A DNA stretch of 53,276 bases from assembly GCA_947381435.1 (NCBI GenBank), contig CANCVE010000017.1:1-53276 (forward strand), read 5' to 3'. The translations under genes were made by a program, and so were the position numbers. The notes under the pieces are model-generated. The model ran no database searches. It worked only from the letters and a program-made list of their open reading frames with translations, and was not told where the DNA came from. This DNA is from Chitinophagaceae bacterium (GTDB taxonomy: Bacteria; Bacteroidota; Bacteroidia; Chitinophagales; Chitinophagaceae). Positions 25,101-32,271 of this stretch are shown in pieces; position 1 is the first letter of the stretch, and each line of letters starts with the position of its first letter.

Positions 25101-27703
25101 GTAACGAAAGGTATGAGTTTGCTACTTTAGCTACTTCGGATGTAGTATGGGAAACTGACCTTGTAAACGATATTCTCTATTTGGGAAATAATTTTACCAC
25201 CGTGTTTGGTCTCGAAACCACTGGCATAGAATATGGCCCAAACAACGTATGGAGAAATAACCTTCATCCCGATGATTTGCAAAGTACCTTAGAGAAAGAA
25301 TTAAATAGCATATTAGGAAAAAGCGATAAATGGGAGTCTGAGTATAGGCTTCGTAAAGGAAATGGCGAATATGCAATAGTTTTAGACAGAGGTTTTGTGG
25401 TAAAAGATAATAGCGGAAAATCTATAAGGCTAATTGGGGCGATGCAAGACATTACCGAGAGGAAAAAAATTGAAGATGCGCTAAACTTGGTTGATTTCTC
25501 TTTTAAAAATGCCGTTACGCCAATCATGTACATAAGAGAGGACGCCTCTTTGTATGCTTTTAATGACGCATTTGTTGATATGCTAGGCTATGAAAGAAAT
25601 GAACTGAGCGATATGAAAGTATTCGACATGGATCCAGACTTCTACCCAGAAATTTGGCCGCACCATTGGGCAGAGCTCAAATTGCATGGTAAACTTTCAT
25701 TTACAACCAAGAAAATGAAAAAGGATGGCAGTATTTTAGATGTCGCAGTAAATGCTAATTTGATTAAATATGGTTCAATCGAACTGAATTGTGCTTTTGT
25801 AACTGACATTACCGAAAAGAATAAAATAGAGGAGCAACTAAAACGCAGTAATCAACGATACGAATATGCCACACTTGCTACTTCGGATGTAGTCTGGGAA
25901 ACCGACTTAAAAGCTGAAACCATTTATATAAGTAACAATTTTACACTCATTTATGGACACCCTGTAAAAGATGTTGAACCATTAGGAAATAGTGTCTGGA
26001 CAAGAAATGTTCATCCAGACGATCTTAAAAGAGTAATGGATACTGAGTTTAAGGTAATAAACGACAAAGGCGAAAAGTGGATTGAGGAATACAGATTTAG
26101 AAGGGCAGATGGCACTTATGCTTATGTTTTAGATAGAAGCTTTACCATAAAAGACGAAAATGGAATTGTTACTGGTATGATCGGTTCCATGCAAGACATC
26201 ACAGAAACAAAAAAATACGAGCAAGAGCTCACCAAGAGTAATATGCGTTTTGAGTATGCCACTCTTGCAACATCAGACGTGGTTTGGGAGGCCGATCTTA
26301 TTGAAAATACCTATTTTTCAAGCAAAAACTTCACAGAACTTTTTGGTCATAAGTCAGGCATTTACGAAGATTTAGTCAAAAATGAATGGAATAATAACGT
26401 TCATCCAGATGATTTAGAGATAGTATTAAAGCATACAAACGATTCTATAAATAACGGAGAAAACACTTGGAAAAATGAATATCGTCTAAGAATGTCTAAT
26501 GGAGAATATGCCATAGTACTTGATAGAATTTTTGTAGTACGAGATGAAAAAGGTACGCCAATAAGATTAGTAGGTGCTTTGCAGAATATTACCGAAATAA
26601 AGCAACGTGAAGAAAGACTTAAACTTTTAGAAACTGTTATTACCAACACTACAGATGCAATCATCATTAGAGATTCTAAACGATTAGCAACTGGTGGTTT
26701 ACCTGTATTGTATACCAATAATGCTTTCACACAAATGACTGGTTATAGTTTTGAAGAAGCAAGAGGACGCACTTTAAAGTTTATGAATGGCCCTCTAACC
26801 GATAGAACTGAGAGAGATAAACTAAGAGCAGCCGTAAACCAATTTGTTCCAGGAAACATGGAAGTGATAAATTACAAAAAAGACGGCACTCCTTTCTGGG
26901 CAAGCATTTCAGTATTTCCAGTTGCAAATGCAAATGGAGAATTTACGCACTGGGTTTCAATTCAAAGGGATATTACGCAAAAGAAAAAAGCCGAAGAAGA
27001 AAGAGAACAACTGTTAAATGAACTTATCAGTAATAATAAGGAGCTTAAACAATTTGGGTATATCACCACACATAATCTTAGAGCGCCACTTACAAATCTG
27101 GTTTCAATTTGCAAGCTTTTAGATGTGGAAACAATAAACGACTTGCGCAATAAAAAACTAATTGAAGGGTTCAAACAATCTACTTTTCAATTAAACGATA
27201 CATTAAATGATCTAATCAATATCCTCATTATAAAGGAAAATAGAAATTTGCCTACAGGTGAGTTAGGCTTTCATGATATGCTAAACAGGGTACTAACTTC
27301 CATTTCTAATACCTTTAGTAGTGCAGATGCGGTGATAGTCTCAGACTTTTCGGCAGCACCAATTGTCGAGTTTAGCAACACTTATTTAGAAAGCATTTTC
27401 TTAAACCTGCTCACCAATGCTATAAAATATTCCCACCCCAACAGAAAGCCTTTTATAAAAATTGATACTATAAAAAATGATAATGGAACTACAAAACTCA
27501 CCTTTTCAGATAATGGCATCGGAATGAATATGAATAGAGTTAAAGACAGAATATTTGGGCTTTACCAAAGGTTTCATAACAATGCAGACAGCAAAGGAAT
27601 TGGATTATACCTTATTCATTCACAAATCACTGCCTTAGGAGGAAGTATTGAGGTTGAAAGTGAGGAAAATATTGGAACTACTTTTACCATCACCTTTAGA
27701 TAG
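22190..27703 (+). CDS. soluble multi-PAS sensor histidine kinase, 1837 aa
   Basis: A very large cytoplasmic kinase with no membrane segment. After a unique N-terminal domain (1-120) there are about 12 PAS/PAC modules joined by DITEKKKL-type linkers. Seven are of one type (LVDFSFRNA then EDG..FDFNEA), repeating every 360 bp or so; three are of a second type (ATSDVVWETDL ... VLDR). The last PAS (about 1490-1610) is LOV-like but has L1529 where the photoactive cysteine would be. The kinase core has H1628 in THNLRAPL, an N box NLLTNAIKYS, DNGIGM and SKGIGLYL. No response regulator is adjacent, so its partner is elsewhere. Translation likely begins at the ATG at 22190. Confidence 0.93.
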   Translation: MVRLASTEIDKSGTIIKVSKPDSSYLHGILPAVGYNIFSFGDKETTEIIKKYLDQAFESNLPIELKLNIKSQQILLTTHCYEEGKAFILWKDISIVPTAPPVQPDWGFDELTLQDRIDFEMPKRQYDVKRFTDNLPLVVFEMYLYPDGRFQFGFVNKEMETFFPAFNKDAINTDNSLLFVRVHPDDKQKLLDSIKDVFKLKVWNIEYRIIENGETRWVRGFGRPEIGNEGDRITVCTYLEDVTEKKLISERLELVDFSFRNASTPIVLINTDGTFFDFNDAFCLQYWYSRTELATMRVQDVEPNPDYSIENWAKHWEKLKAKKQHIIETTHKRKDGSLIEVIIKTNIIYHNGQELNCAYITDVTEKNKLDERLKLVDYSFRNAATPILLLLEDATFFDFNESMLQLLGYEFEEFKHLTISDIDPAFDKESCKERWVEFRKIKKATFPNRLKRKDGEMVDVEIRSNLISYGGKEINYSFILDITEKKKLENKLELVDFIFRNTVTAITLIKEDGSFYDFNEAAYSLFGYTKEEYAQLSVQKTNTTLNEELWKEHWAQLKKQKNLVINNKIKNKKGEILDIEVRANLMMYGDLELNFTIATDITESRKLDDKLKLVDFAFRNAKIPMYFTEQDGRIFDFNEEAYKALGYKKEEFQVLSVYDISNRHTPETWKIRWAELKKNNSLPHITKLRRKDKTIIDAEMRTSVINYGGQDISVTSFIDITEKKKLEEQLKLVGFSFENVDTAIIFSNEDASIHSCNKAFCDLYGYTTDEMKQLTMRDFGTGFTTESWKLYWENLKANQKVSFITKRRKKDGSEIEVEINANYIKLGNLEVNCAFVYDITEKKKLEDQLELINFSFQHAVTPIVFIREDGMFHDFNEAYVQLSGYSREELQRRKIFDINNSFDSKNWPCHWNELKEKGTLSFITNRTKKDGSITTVDVRANLINFRGIELNCAFITDISEKKKAEEALKLSNERYEFATLATSDVVWETDLVNDILYLGNNFTTVFGLETTGIEYGPNNVWRNNLHPDDLQSTLEKELNSILGKSDKWESEYRLRKGNGEYAIVLDRGFVVKDNSGKSIRLIGAMQDITERKKIEDALNLVDFSFKNAVTPIMYIREDASLYAFNDAFVDMLGYERNELSDMKVFDMDPDFYPEIWPHHWAELKLHGKLSFTTKKMKKDGSILDVAVNANLIKYGSIELNCAFVTDITEKNKIEEQLKRSNQRYEYATLATSDVVWETDLKAETIYISNNFTLIYGHPVKDVEPLGNSVWTRNVHPDDLKRVMDTEFKVINDKGEKWIEEYRFRRADGTYAYVLDRSFTIKDENGIVTGMIGSMQDITETKKYEQELTKSNMRFEYATLATSDVVWEADLIENTYFSSKNFTELFGHKSGIYEDLVKNEWNNNVHPDDLEIVLKHTNDSINNGENTWKNEYRLRMSNGEYAIVLDRIFVVRDEKGTPIRLVGALQNITEIKQREERLKLLETVITNTTDAIIIRDSKRLATGGLPVLYTNNAFTQMTGYSFEEARGRTLKFMNGPLTDRTERDKLRAAVNQFVPGNMEVINYKKDGTPFWASISVFPVANANGEFTHWVSIQRDITQKKKAEEEREQLLNELISNNKELKQFGYITTHNLRAPLTNLVSICKLLDVETINDLRNKKLIEGFKQSTFQLNDTLNDLINILIIKENRNLPTGELGFHDMLNRVLTSISNTFSSADAVIVSDFSAAPIVEFSNTYLESIFLNLLTNAIKYSHPNRKPFIKIDTIKNDNGTTKLTFSDNGIGMNMNRVKDRIFGLYQRFHNNADSKGIGLYLIHSQITALGGSIEVESEENIGTTFTITFR

Positions 27704-27991
27704 TTCTGAAAATTTCGCTGATTAAACTTCGTATGCCAATGAATGATAAATACCTTCGATAATTGATGATGCCGCACTTAAAGCGATTGCTTAAACTAGG
27801 ATAATACCCTCCAAAACATTGTACGTAAAACTAAAGTTCCCTCAATTTTGCCATTTTTAATGAAAACCTGCCCTTTTGCCCCACTTTTTACCACCATGCC
27901 TTATGCCTTCTTCTTTTTACCCCAACTTTTATTTCACATTAAATGCCTCCATTTGTTAATAAAGGCGCCTTAAACTCACATAAAACTTAGG

Positions 27992-28000
27992 TTATCCACA
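27992..28000 (+). promoter_or_regulatory. DnaA box (perfect TTATCCACA)
   Basis: TTATCCACA matches the bacterial DnaA-box consensus exactly. A second perfect box in opposite orientation lies 84 bp further right. The pair is upstream of mraZ, so DnaA may bind the dcw promoter region. Whether it does is untested. Confidence 0.5.
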
Positions 28001-28083
28001 GGTAATCAACAGAAAAAGTTGCTTCTATTTATTCAAAATAAGCCAAAACCTAATACCACACTGCATTTAAGCCCAAAATGGTA

Positions 28084-28092
28084 TGTGGATAA
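28084..28092 (-). promoter_or_regulatory. DnaA box (perfect, inverted)
   Basis: TGTGGATAA is the exact reverse complement of TTATCCACA. It faces the box at 27992-28000 and lies 25 bp before the MraZ operator. Confidence 0.5.
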
Positions 28093-28116
28093 TAAAAGGA
28101 GGCCTTTTGCGCAACC

Positions 28117-28154
28117 TTGGTGGGAAAAAGTGTTCTTTTGTGTCACAAAGTGTT
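28117..28154 (+). promoter_or_regulatory. MraZ operator: four GTG repeats with 10-bp period
   Basis: GTG occurs at 28120, 28130, 28140 and 28150, exactly every 10 bp, inside repeats AAAGTGTT (28127 and 28147), TTGGTGGG (28117) and TTTGTGTC (28137). MraZ proteins form rings and bind tandem G-rich repeats spaced by 10 bp in their own promoter (TGGGN with five-base spacers in E. coli, AAAGTG-type in Mollicutes). The array ends 24 bp before the mraZ start, the expected autoregulatory site. Confidence 0.7.
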
Positions 28155-28178
28155 ATTTTTACCCTCAAATTATCTCAA

Positions 28179-28625
28179 ATGATGAATTTTCATGGTGAAT
28201 ACGAGGCTACAATAGATGCGAAAGGTCGCTTCTTGTTGCCTGGTGCCCTGAAAAAACAACTAGACGAAGGCGAGGTAAAATTCATGTTAGCAAGAGGATT
28301 CGAAAGGTGTATAACCCTTTACCCAATGAAAACATGGAACGAAATAATGGAAAAGTTTAGTAAACTAAACCAATTTGATCCCAAAGTAAGACAGTTTACT
28401 CGTCAATTTTTGGGAGGAGCTACTGAAATAGAATTGGATTCTGCCGGAAGAATGTTGATGCCAGCTTCTTTTAAAGAATATGGTACAATAGGAAGAGATG
28501 TAATTATAGCTGCTGTTTTGGACAAGTTTGAAATATGGGATGCCGTTAAGTACAAGAAACTCTTTGAAGAAGTATCTCCTACAGAGTACAGCAATCTTGC
28601 CAAGGAGGTAATGGTAGGGTTTTAA
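28179..28625 (+). CDS. mraZ: MraZ transcriptional regulator of the division and cell-wall cluster
   Basis: MraZ is a DNA-binding protein that represses or tunes the dcw operon. It contains two SpoVT/AbrB-like halves, with the signatures DAKGRFLLPG and DSAGRMLMPASF. I take the start at 28179 (ATGATG, the second ATG at 28182 being equally possible) because MNFHGEYEATIDAKG is the family N-terminus. An upstream in-frame ATG at 28083 would add 32 residues lying across the operator and a DnaA box. It is the first gene of the cluster. Confidence 0.93.
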   Translation: MMNFHGEYEATIDAKGRFLLPGALKKQLDEGEVKFMLARGFERCITLYPMKTWNEIMEKFSKLNQFDPKVRQFTRQFLGGATEIELDSAGRMLMPASFKEYGTIGRDVIIAAVLDKFEIWDAVKYKKLFEEVSPTEYSNLAKEVMVGF

Positions 28626-28627
28626 TT

Positions 28628-28700
28628 AAAAATGAATATCGGCAAACCTCTATAATCTGAGGATTTTCTTTGCCCCTTCAAGGGTTGGGGTTCATTTTTT
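28628..28700 (+). terminator. multi-stem hairpin with T-run between mraZ and rsmH (attenuator candidate)
   Basis: AAAAATGAA (28628-28636) pairs with TTCATTTTT (28691-28699) and encloses GGCAAA/TTTGCC (28641 and 28669), CCTC/GAGG (28647 and 28659) and a C-rich/G-rich pair. A run of six T residues overlaps the last arm. It begins three bases after the mraZ stop. It may partly stop transcription so that mraZ is made in excess over the downstream genes. Confidence 0.45.
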
Positions 28701-28742
28701 ATCATTCAAATCATTTAATCAGAGGTAGAAAGAGAAAAGTTT

Positions 28743-29687
28743 ATGAGCAAAGAGGGTAATCATTCAAACGATAATGTAGTAGGTTCAGATTACCATATCC
28801 CAGTATTATGTAATGAAGTAATAGAAGGATTAAATATAAAGCCAGATGGCGTATATGTGGACTGCACTTTTGGTGGAGGCGGTCATAGCAGAGGGATTTT
28901 AGAAAAGTTGGGAAAGAATGGAAGATTGATTGCCTTCGATCAGGATGCAGACGCTATCAACAACCTGCCAAAAGACGATAGGATAACTTTTATTCCAGAA
29001 AATTTCCGCCACTTACAACGATTTCTCAGATTACATAAAGTAACACAAGTAGATGGGTTATTGGCAGATTTGGGTGTAAGCAGTCACCAGTTTGATGAGG
29101 GAGATAGGGGCTTTTCCATACGCTTTGATGGCCCAATGGATATGCGGATGGATAACAGACAATTGCTAACAGCGGCAAATGTGATAGCCAATTATTCGGA
29201 AAGTGAACTGCATAAGTTGTTCGAAAAATATGGTGAGGTTAGTAATTCTAAAACATTGGCTAAGCATATAGTATATACAAGAAAGCAAGTACAGGTGCAA
29301 ACCATATTGCAATTCAAATCGATGATAGAGCCTGTGGTAAAAGGGAATCCTAATAAGTATCTCGCTCAAGTATTTCAGGCTCTACGAATAGAAGTAAATG
29401 CAGAAATGGAAGTACTGAAAGAGATGCTTTTACAGTTGAATGAAGTTATTAAGCCCGGAGGAAGAGCGGCTATAATAACCTTTCACTCGCTAGAGGATAG
29501 GTTGGCAAAACAGTTTTTTAAGTCTGGAAGCTTTGAAGAAGAGGTAGATGACAATCCTTTTATTCAGACTACTAAAGAACAGAAATGGAAGTTGGTAAAT
29601 AAAAAACCAATTACTGCAACCGAGTTAGAATTGAAGCAGAATAAAAGAAGCAGAAGCGCAAAGCTTAGGGTAGCGGAGAGGATATAA
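28743..29687 (+). CDS. rsmH: 16S rRNA (cytosine1402-N4)-methyltransferase
   Basis: RsmH (MraW) methylates N4 of C1402 in the ribosomal P site using SAM. The 314-aa sequence has the family start (YHIPVLCNEVIEGL), SAM motif DCTFGGGGHSRGIL, the ADLGVSSHQFDEGDRGFS signature, VFQALRIEVNAEM and FHSLEDRLAKQFF, and the arginine-rich end RSRSAKLRVAERI. Position after mraZ is conserved across bacteria. Confidence 0.97.
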   Translation: MSKEGNHSNDNVVGSDYHIPVLCNEVIEGLNIKPDGVYVDCTFGGGGHSRGILEKLGKNGRLIAFDQDADAINNLPKDDRITFIPENFRHLQRFLRLHKVTQVDGLLADLGVSSHQFDEGDRGFSIRFDGPMDMRMDNRQLLTAANVIANYSESELHKLFEKYGEVSNSKTLAKHIVYTRKQVQVQTILQFKSMIEPVVKGNPNKYLAQVFQALRIEVNAEMEVLKEMLLQLNEVIKPGGRAAIITFHSLEDRLAKQFFKSGSFEEEVDDNPFIQTTKEQKWKLVNKKPITATELELKQNKRSRSAKLRVAERI

Positions 29688-29690
29688 GTT

Positions 29691-30159
29691 AGTTATGAAT
29701 TATAAGTTATGAGTTAGGGATTATAGAGAAAGGTCTCTAAAATAATAAAGTAATAAAATGGCAGAAGAAGTTAAAGGAACCGCAAAGGGAAGCACTAAAA
29801 CTGGCAAGCTAAAAGGTCTTGGAGAGCTTTTTTCTGGAGGTAAATGGATAACAAAAAACTTAAACTTCTTTTTGTTTTTAACAGGACTTGCTGTTTTATA
29901 TATTGCTAATGGACACATGGCCGATAAAACATTAAGAAACATAAATAAAACTCAACAGGAAATTAAGGATTTGCAGTTTGAATATAAGACAGTAAAAAGT
30001 GAAGTGATGTATAAAAGTGAGGAAGCACAAGTAGAAAAAGCAGCGGAACCACTGGGATTAAAAATAACCAAGGATGTGCCTGTAAGGTTGCAACCCGAAG
30101 AAAGGAAGTAGCACGTTGTATATAAAGGAACTCATATTTATAACTCATAATTCATAACT
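29691..30159. repeat. inverted repeat flanking ftsL
   Basis: AGTTATGAATTAT at 29691-29703, just after rsmH, is found as its exact reverse complement at 30147-30159, just before ftsI. The related words GTTATGAGTT and AACTCATAA extend the match on both sides. The two arms bracket the ftsL gene exactly. They belong to a low-complexity intergenic word family also seen near 41150 (GTTAGTTATTAGTTGTTAG). Confidence 0.5.
29758..30111 (+). CDS. ftsL: FtsL-like cell division protein
   Basis: A 117-aa bitopic membrane protein: a positively charged cytoplasmic tail of about 40 residues, one membrane helix (NFFLFLTGLAVLYIANG), then a coiled coil (NINKTQQEIKDLQFEYKTVKSEVMYKSEE) and a short C-terminus. Size, topology and place between rsmH and ftsI identify it as FtsL, which with FtsB and FtsQ activates septal synthesis. 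Sequence conservation in this family is low, so the call rests mostly on context. Confidence 0.82.
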   Translation: MAEEVKGTAKGSTKTGKLKGLGELFSGGKWITKNLNFFLFLTGLAVLYIANGHMADKTLRNINKTQQEIKDLQFEYKTVKSEVMYKSEEAQVEKAAEPLGLKITKDVPVRLQPEERK

Positions 30160-30165
30160 AAAGAA

Positions 30166-32271
30166 GTGGAAGTTAAAAAAGACATATTATGGAGAGTATA
30201 TCTCAGCTACCTGCTCATAGTAGGTATATGCCTTTTTATATTCGGTAAGGCAGTTTATATCCAACAGGTTCAAGGGCATTACTGGAGAAGCATGAGTGAT
30301 AGTCTTCACCAAAGAATTGAAGAAGTAGACCCTGAACGAGGTACTATTTATAGCGAAGATGGCAAAATGCTTAGTACCAGTATCCCTCAATTTGATATTT
30401 ATATAGACTTTGCTGCAGACGGATTGCGAGAAAAGAGTGGCGTTCGCTTTAGAGACAACCTTGACAGCCTTAGTTATCGTTTATCTGAATTGTTTAAAGA
30501 CAATTCAGAGGGAGAATACAAGAGAATGTTGCTTCATGGGTACAAAACAAAAGATAGATATTTCTTATTGAAGAAAAATATTTCCTATCGTCAGTACCAA
30601 GAAATGAAGACATTTCCTTTGGTTCGTTTAGGCAGAAACAAGAGTGGATTTATTGCCAGTTTAAAAACAATACGCCTCAATCCATATAAAATGTTTGCCT
30701 ACAGAACCATTGGTTTGGCTAGAGATTCATCAAAAGTTGGTTTGGAAAGAACTTACGATACTTTGCTTAAAGGGGTTAGTGGCAGAAGATTAGTTAGATA
30801 TATTGCTGGAGGTGTTAGTGTGCCAGTTGAGGATTATCAGATAGAGCCAGAAAACGGAAAGGATATAGTAACCACATTGGATGTCTTCATTCAGGAAGTG
30901 GCAGAGAATGCACTACTTAAAATGATGACTAAGAACGAAGCAGAACATGGTTGTGCTATTGTAATAGAAACAAAGACTGGCAAGATAAAGGCTATTGCAA
31001 ACCTTGGCAGACGCAATGATGGCAATTATGCCGAGGATTTCAACTATGCAATTAGTCCTTCCGAGCCTGGTTCTACCTTTAAGTTGGCTACTATGATGAG
31101 TTTATTGGAGGACAAAAAAATAAATCTGGAAAGTCAGGTAAACTTAAATGGAGGTGTTTGGCAAATTAATGGTCAGACTGTTTACGACTCAGAAAAGCAT
31201 GGAAGAATGATGGTTTCTGCCAAGCAAGCCTTTGAGTTGAGTAGTAATGTAGGGATGGCAAAAATGGCTTATGCAAACTATGCACATAATCCCAACCAAT
31301 TTATTGGTCACTTGCACCAAATGAAATTGGATACATTAACCGGAATTGATATCACTGGCGAACGTGGATCTATCATCCATAAACCCGGAAGCAGATTTTG
31401 GAATGCCAATAGTTTACCTTGGATGGCATTTGGTTACAATATAGAAGTAACCCCTTTGCAAACAGCTACACTTTATAATGCTGTGGCTAACAATGGCAAA
31501 ATGATGCGCCCTTATTTATTGAGTTCCGTTAAAGATGAAGGAGAAGTGATTGATGCTCGTACACCTTATGTAACGGTTGATAAGTTATGTAGCGATGAAA
31601 CAATAAAGCAACTTCAGGCTTGCTTAGAGGGCGTTTGTATAGAAGGAACTGCTGCTGAATTGTTCAAGAATACTACCTATAAAGTGGCAGGAAAAACAGG
31701 TACAGCTTTGGTTGCCAATGGGAGTAAGGGCTATGACGATATGATTTACCAAAGCTCTTTTGCTGGTTATTTCCCTGCCGAGAATCCACAGTTTACTTGT
31801 GTGGTGGTGATAAAAAATAAGCCTCATGCAGCCGAGTTTTATGGGGCAAGGGTTGCAGGGCCAGTCTTTAAAGAAATCTCGGATAGATTGTATACCACTT
31901 ATGTGCGTCAAGTTAATTATGCGCCTGCAACTGTAAAAAATGACAGTAGCAACTTTCAATATGCTGGATTAAAACAAGACTTAGCTCAGGTTTTAAATGT
32001 CGTAAAAGTTCCTTACAGAGATGATGGAAAAAATGTAGAGGAATTGGTAAGTATGAGCGGAACGAAGTACAGCACCTATTTTACCGAAAAAATGTTCGCC
32101 AATAATTATATGCCATCATTAAAGGGATTAGGTTTAAAGGATGCAGTGGTTTTGTGTGAGGGTATGGGATTGAAGGTTAATGTAAAAGGAAAGGGACGCG
32201 TAGTGGCTCAATCAATTTCTGAAGGACAATCAGTTGGGCATGGACAATTACTAAATATCGAACTTAATTAG
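30166..32271 (+). CDS. ftsI: septal peptidoglycan transpeptidase PBP3/FtsI with PASTA domain
   Basis: FtsI cross-links septal peptidoglycan. It starts with GTG at 30166, chosen because the single membrane helix (VYLSYLLIVGICLFIFG) then lies right behind a short basic tail; no suitable ATG exists. After the pedestal domain (ERGTIYSEDGK) the transpeptidase has S303-T-F-K306, S359-S-N and K510-T-G. A PASTA domain closes the protein (MPSLKGLGLKDAV ... VGHGQLLNIEL). The stop is directly followed by the murE ATG, so they are tightly coupled. Confidence 0.96.
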   Translation: MEVKKDILWRVYLSYLLIVGICLFIFGKAVYIQQVQGHYWRSMSDSLHQRIEEVDPERGTIYSEDGKMLSTSIPQFDIYIDFAADGLREKSGVRFRDNLDSLSYRLSELFKDNSEGEYKRMLLHGYKTKDRYFLLKKNISYRQYQEMKTFPLVRLGRNKSGFIASLKTIRLNPYKMFAYRTIGLARDSSKVGLERTYDTLLKGVSGRRLVRYIAGGVSVPVEDYQIEPENGKDIVTTLDVFIQEVAENALLKMMTKNEAEHGCAIVIETKTGKIKAIANLGRRNDGNYAEDFNYAISPSEPGSTFKLATMMSLLEDKKINLESQVNLNGGVWQINGQTVYDSEKHGRMMVSAKQAFELSSNVGMAKMAYANYAHNPNQFIGHLHQMKLDTLTGIDITGERGSIIHKPGSRFWNANSLPWMAFGYNIEVTPLQTATLYNAVANNGKMMRPYLLSSVKDEGEVIDARTPYVTVDKLCSDETIKQLQACLEGVCIEGTAAELFKNTTYKVAGKTGTALVANGSKGYDDMIYQSSFAGYFPAENPQFTCVVVIKNKPHAAEFYGARVAGPVFKEISDRLYTTYVRQVNYAPATVKNDSSNFQYAGLKQDLAQVLNVVKVPYRDDGKNVEELVSMSGTKYSTYFTEKMFANNYMPSLKGLGLKDAVVLCEGMGLKVNVKGKGRVVAQSISEGQSVGHGQLLNIELN

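Larger units (their letters stand above)
27704..28116. other. intergenic region upstream of the dcw cluster
   Basis: About 410 bp between the kinase stop and the MraZ operator. It contains two perfect DnaA boxes near its right end (27992 and 28084) and a C/T-rich stretch at 27860-27935. I find no RNA gene and no good terminator for the kinase gene. The promoter of the division cluster must lie here, but I cannot point to a convincing TAnnTTTG. Confidence 0.5.

Noticed and set aside
22980-26640. Large antisense frames within the PAS kinase
   Set aside because: They mirror the repeated PAS modules on the other strand, recur at the same place in several modules and show no independent signals.
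27992-28092. Replication origin
   Set aside because: Two DnaA boxes alone are not enough; there is no dnaA or dnaN gene, no AT-rich unwinding repeats and no further box cluster.
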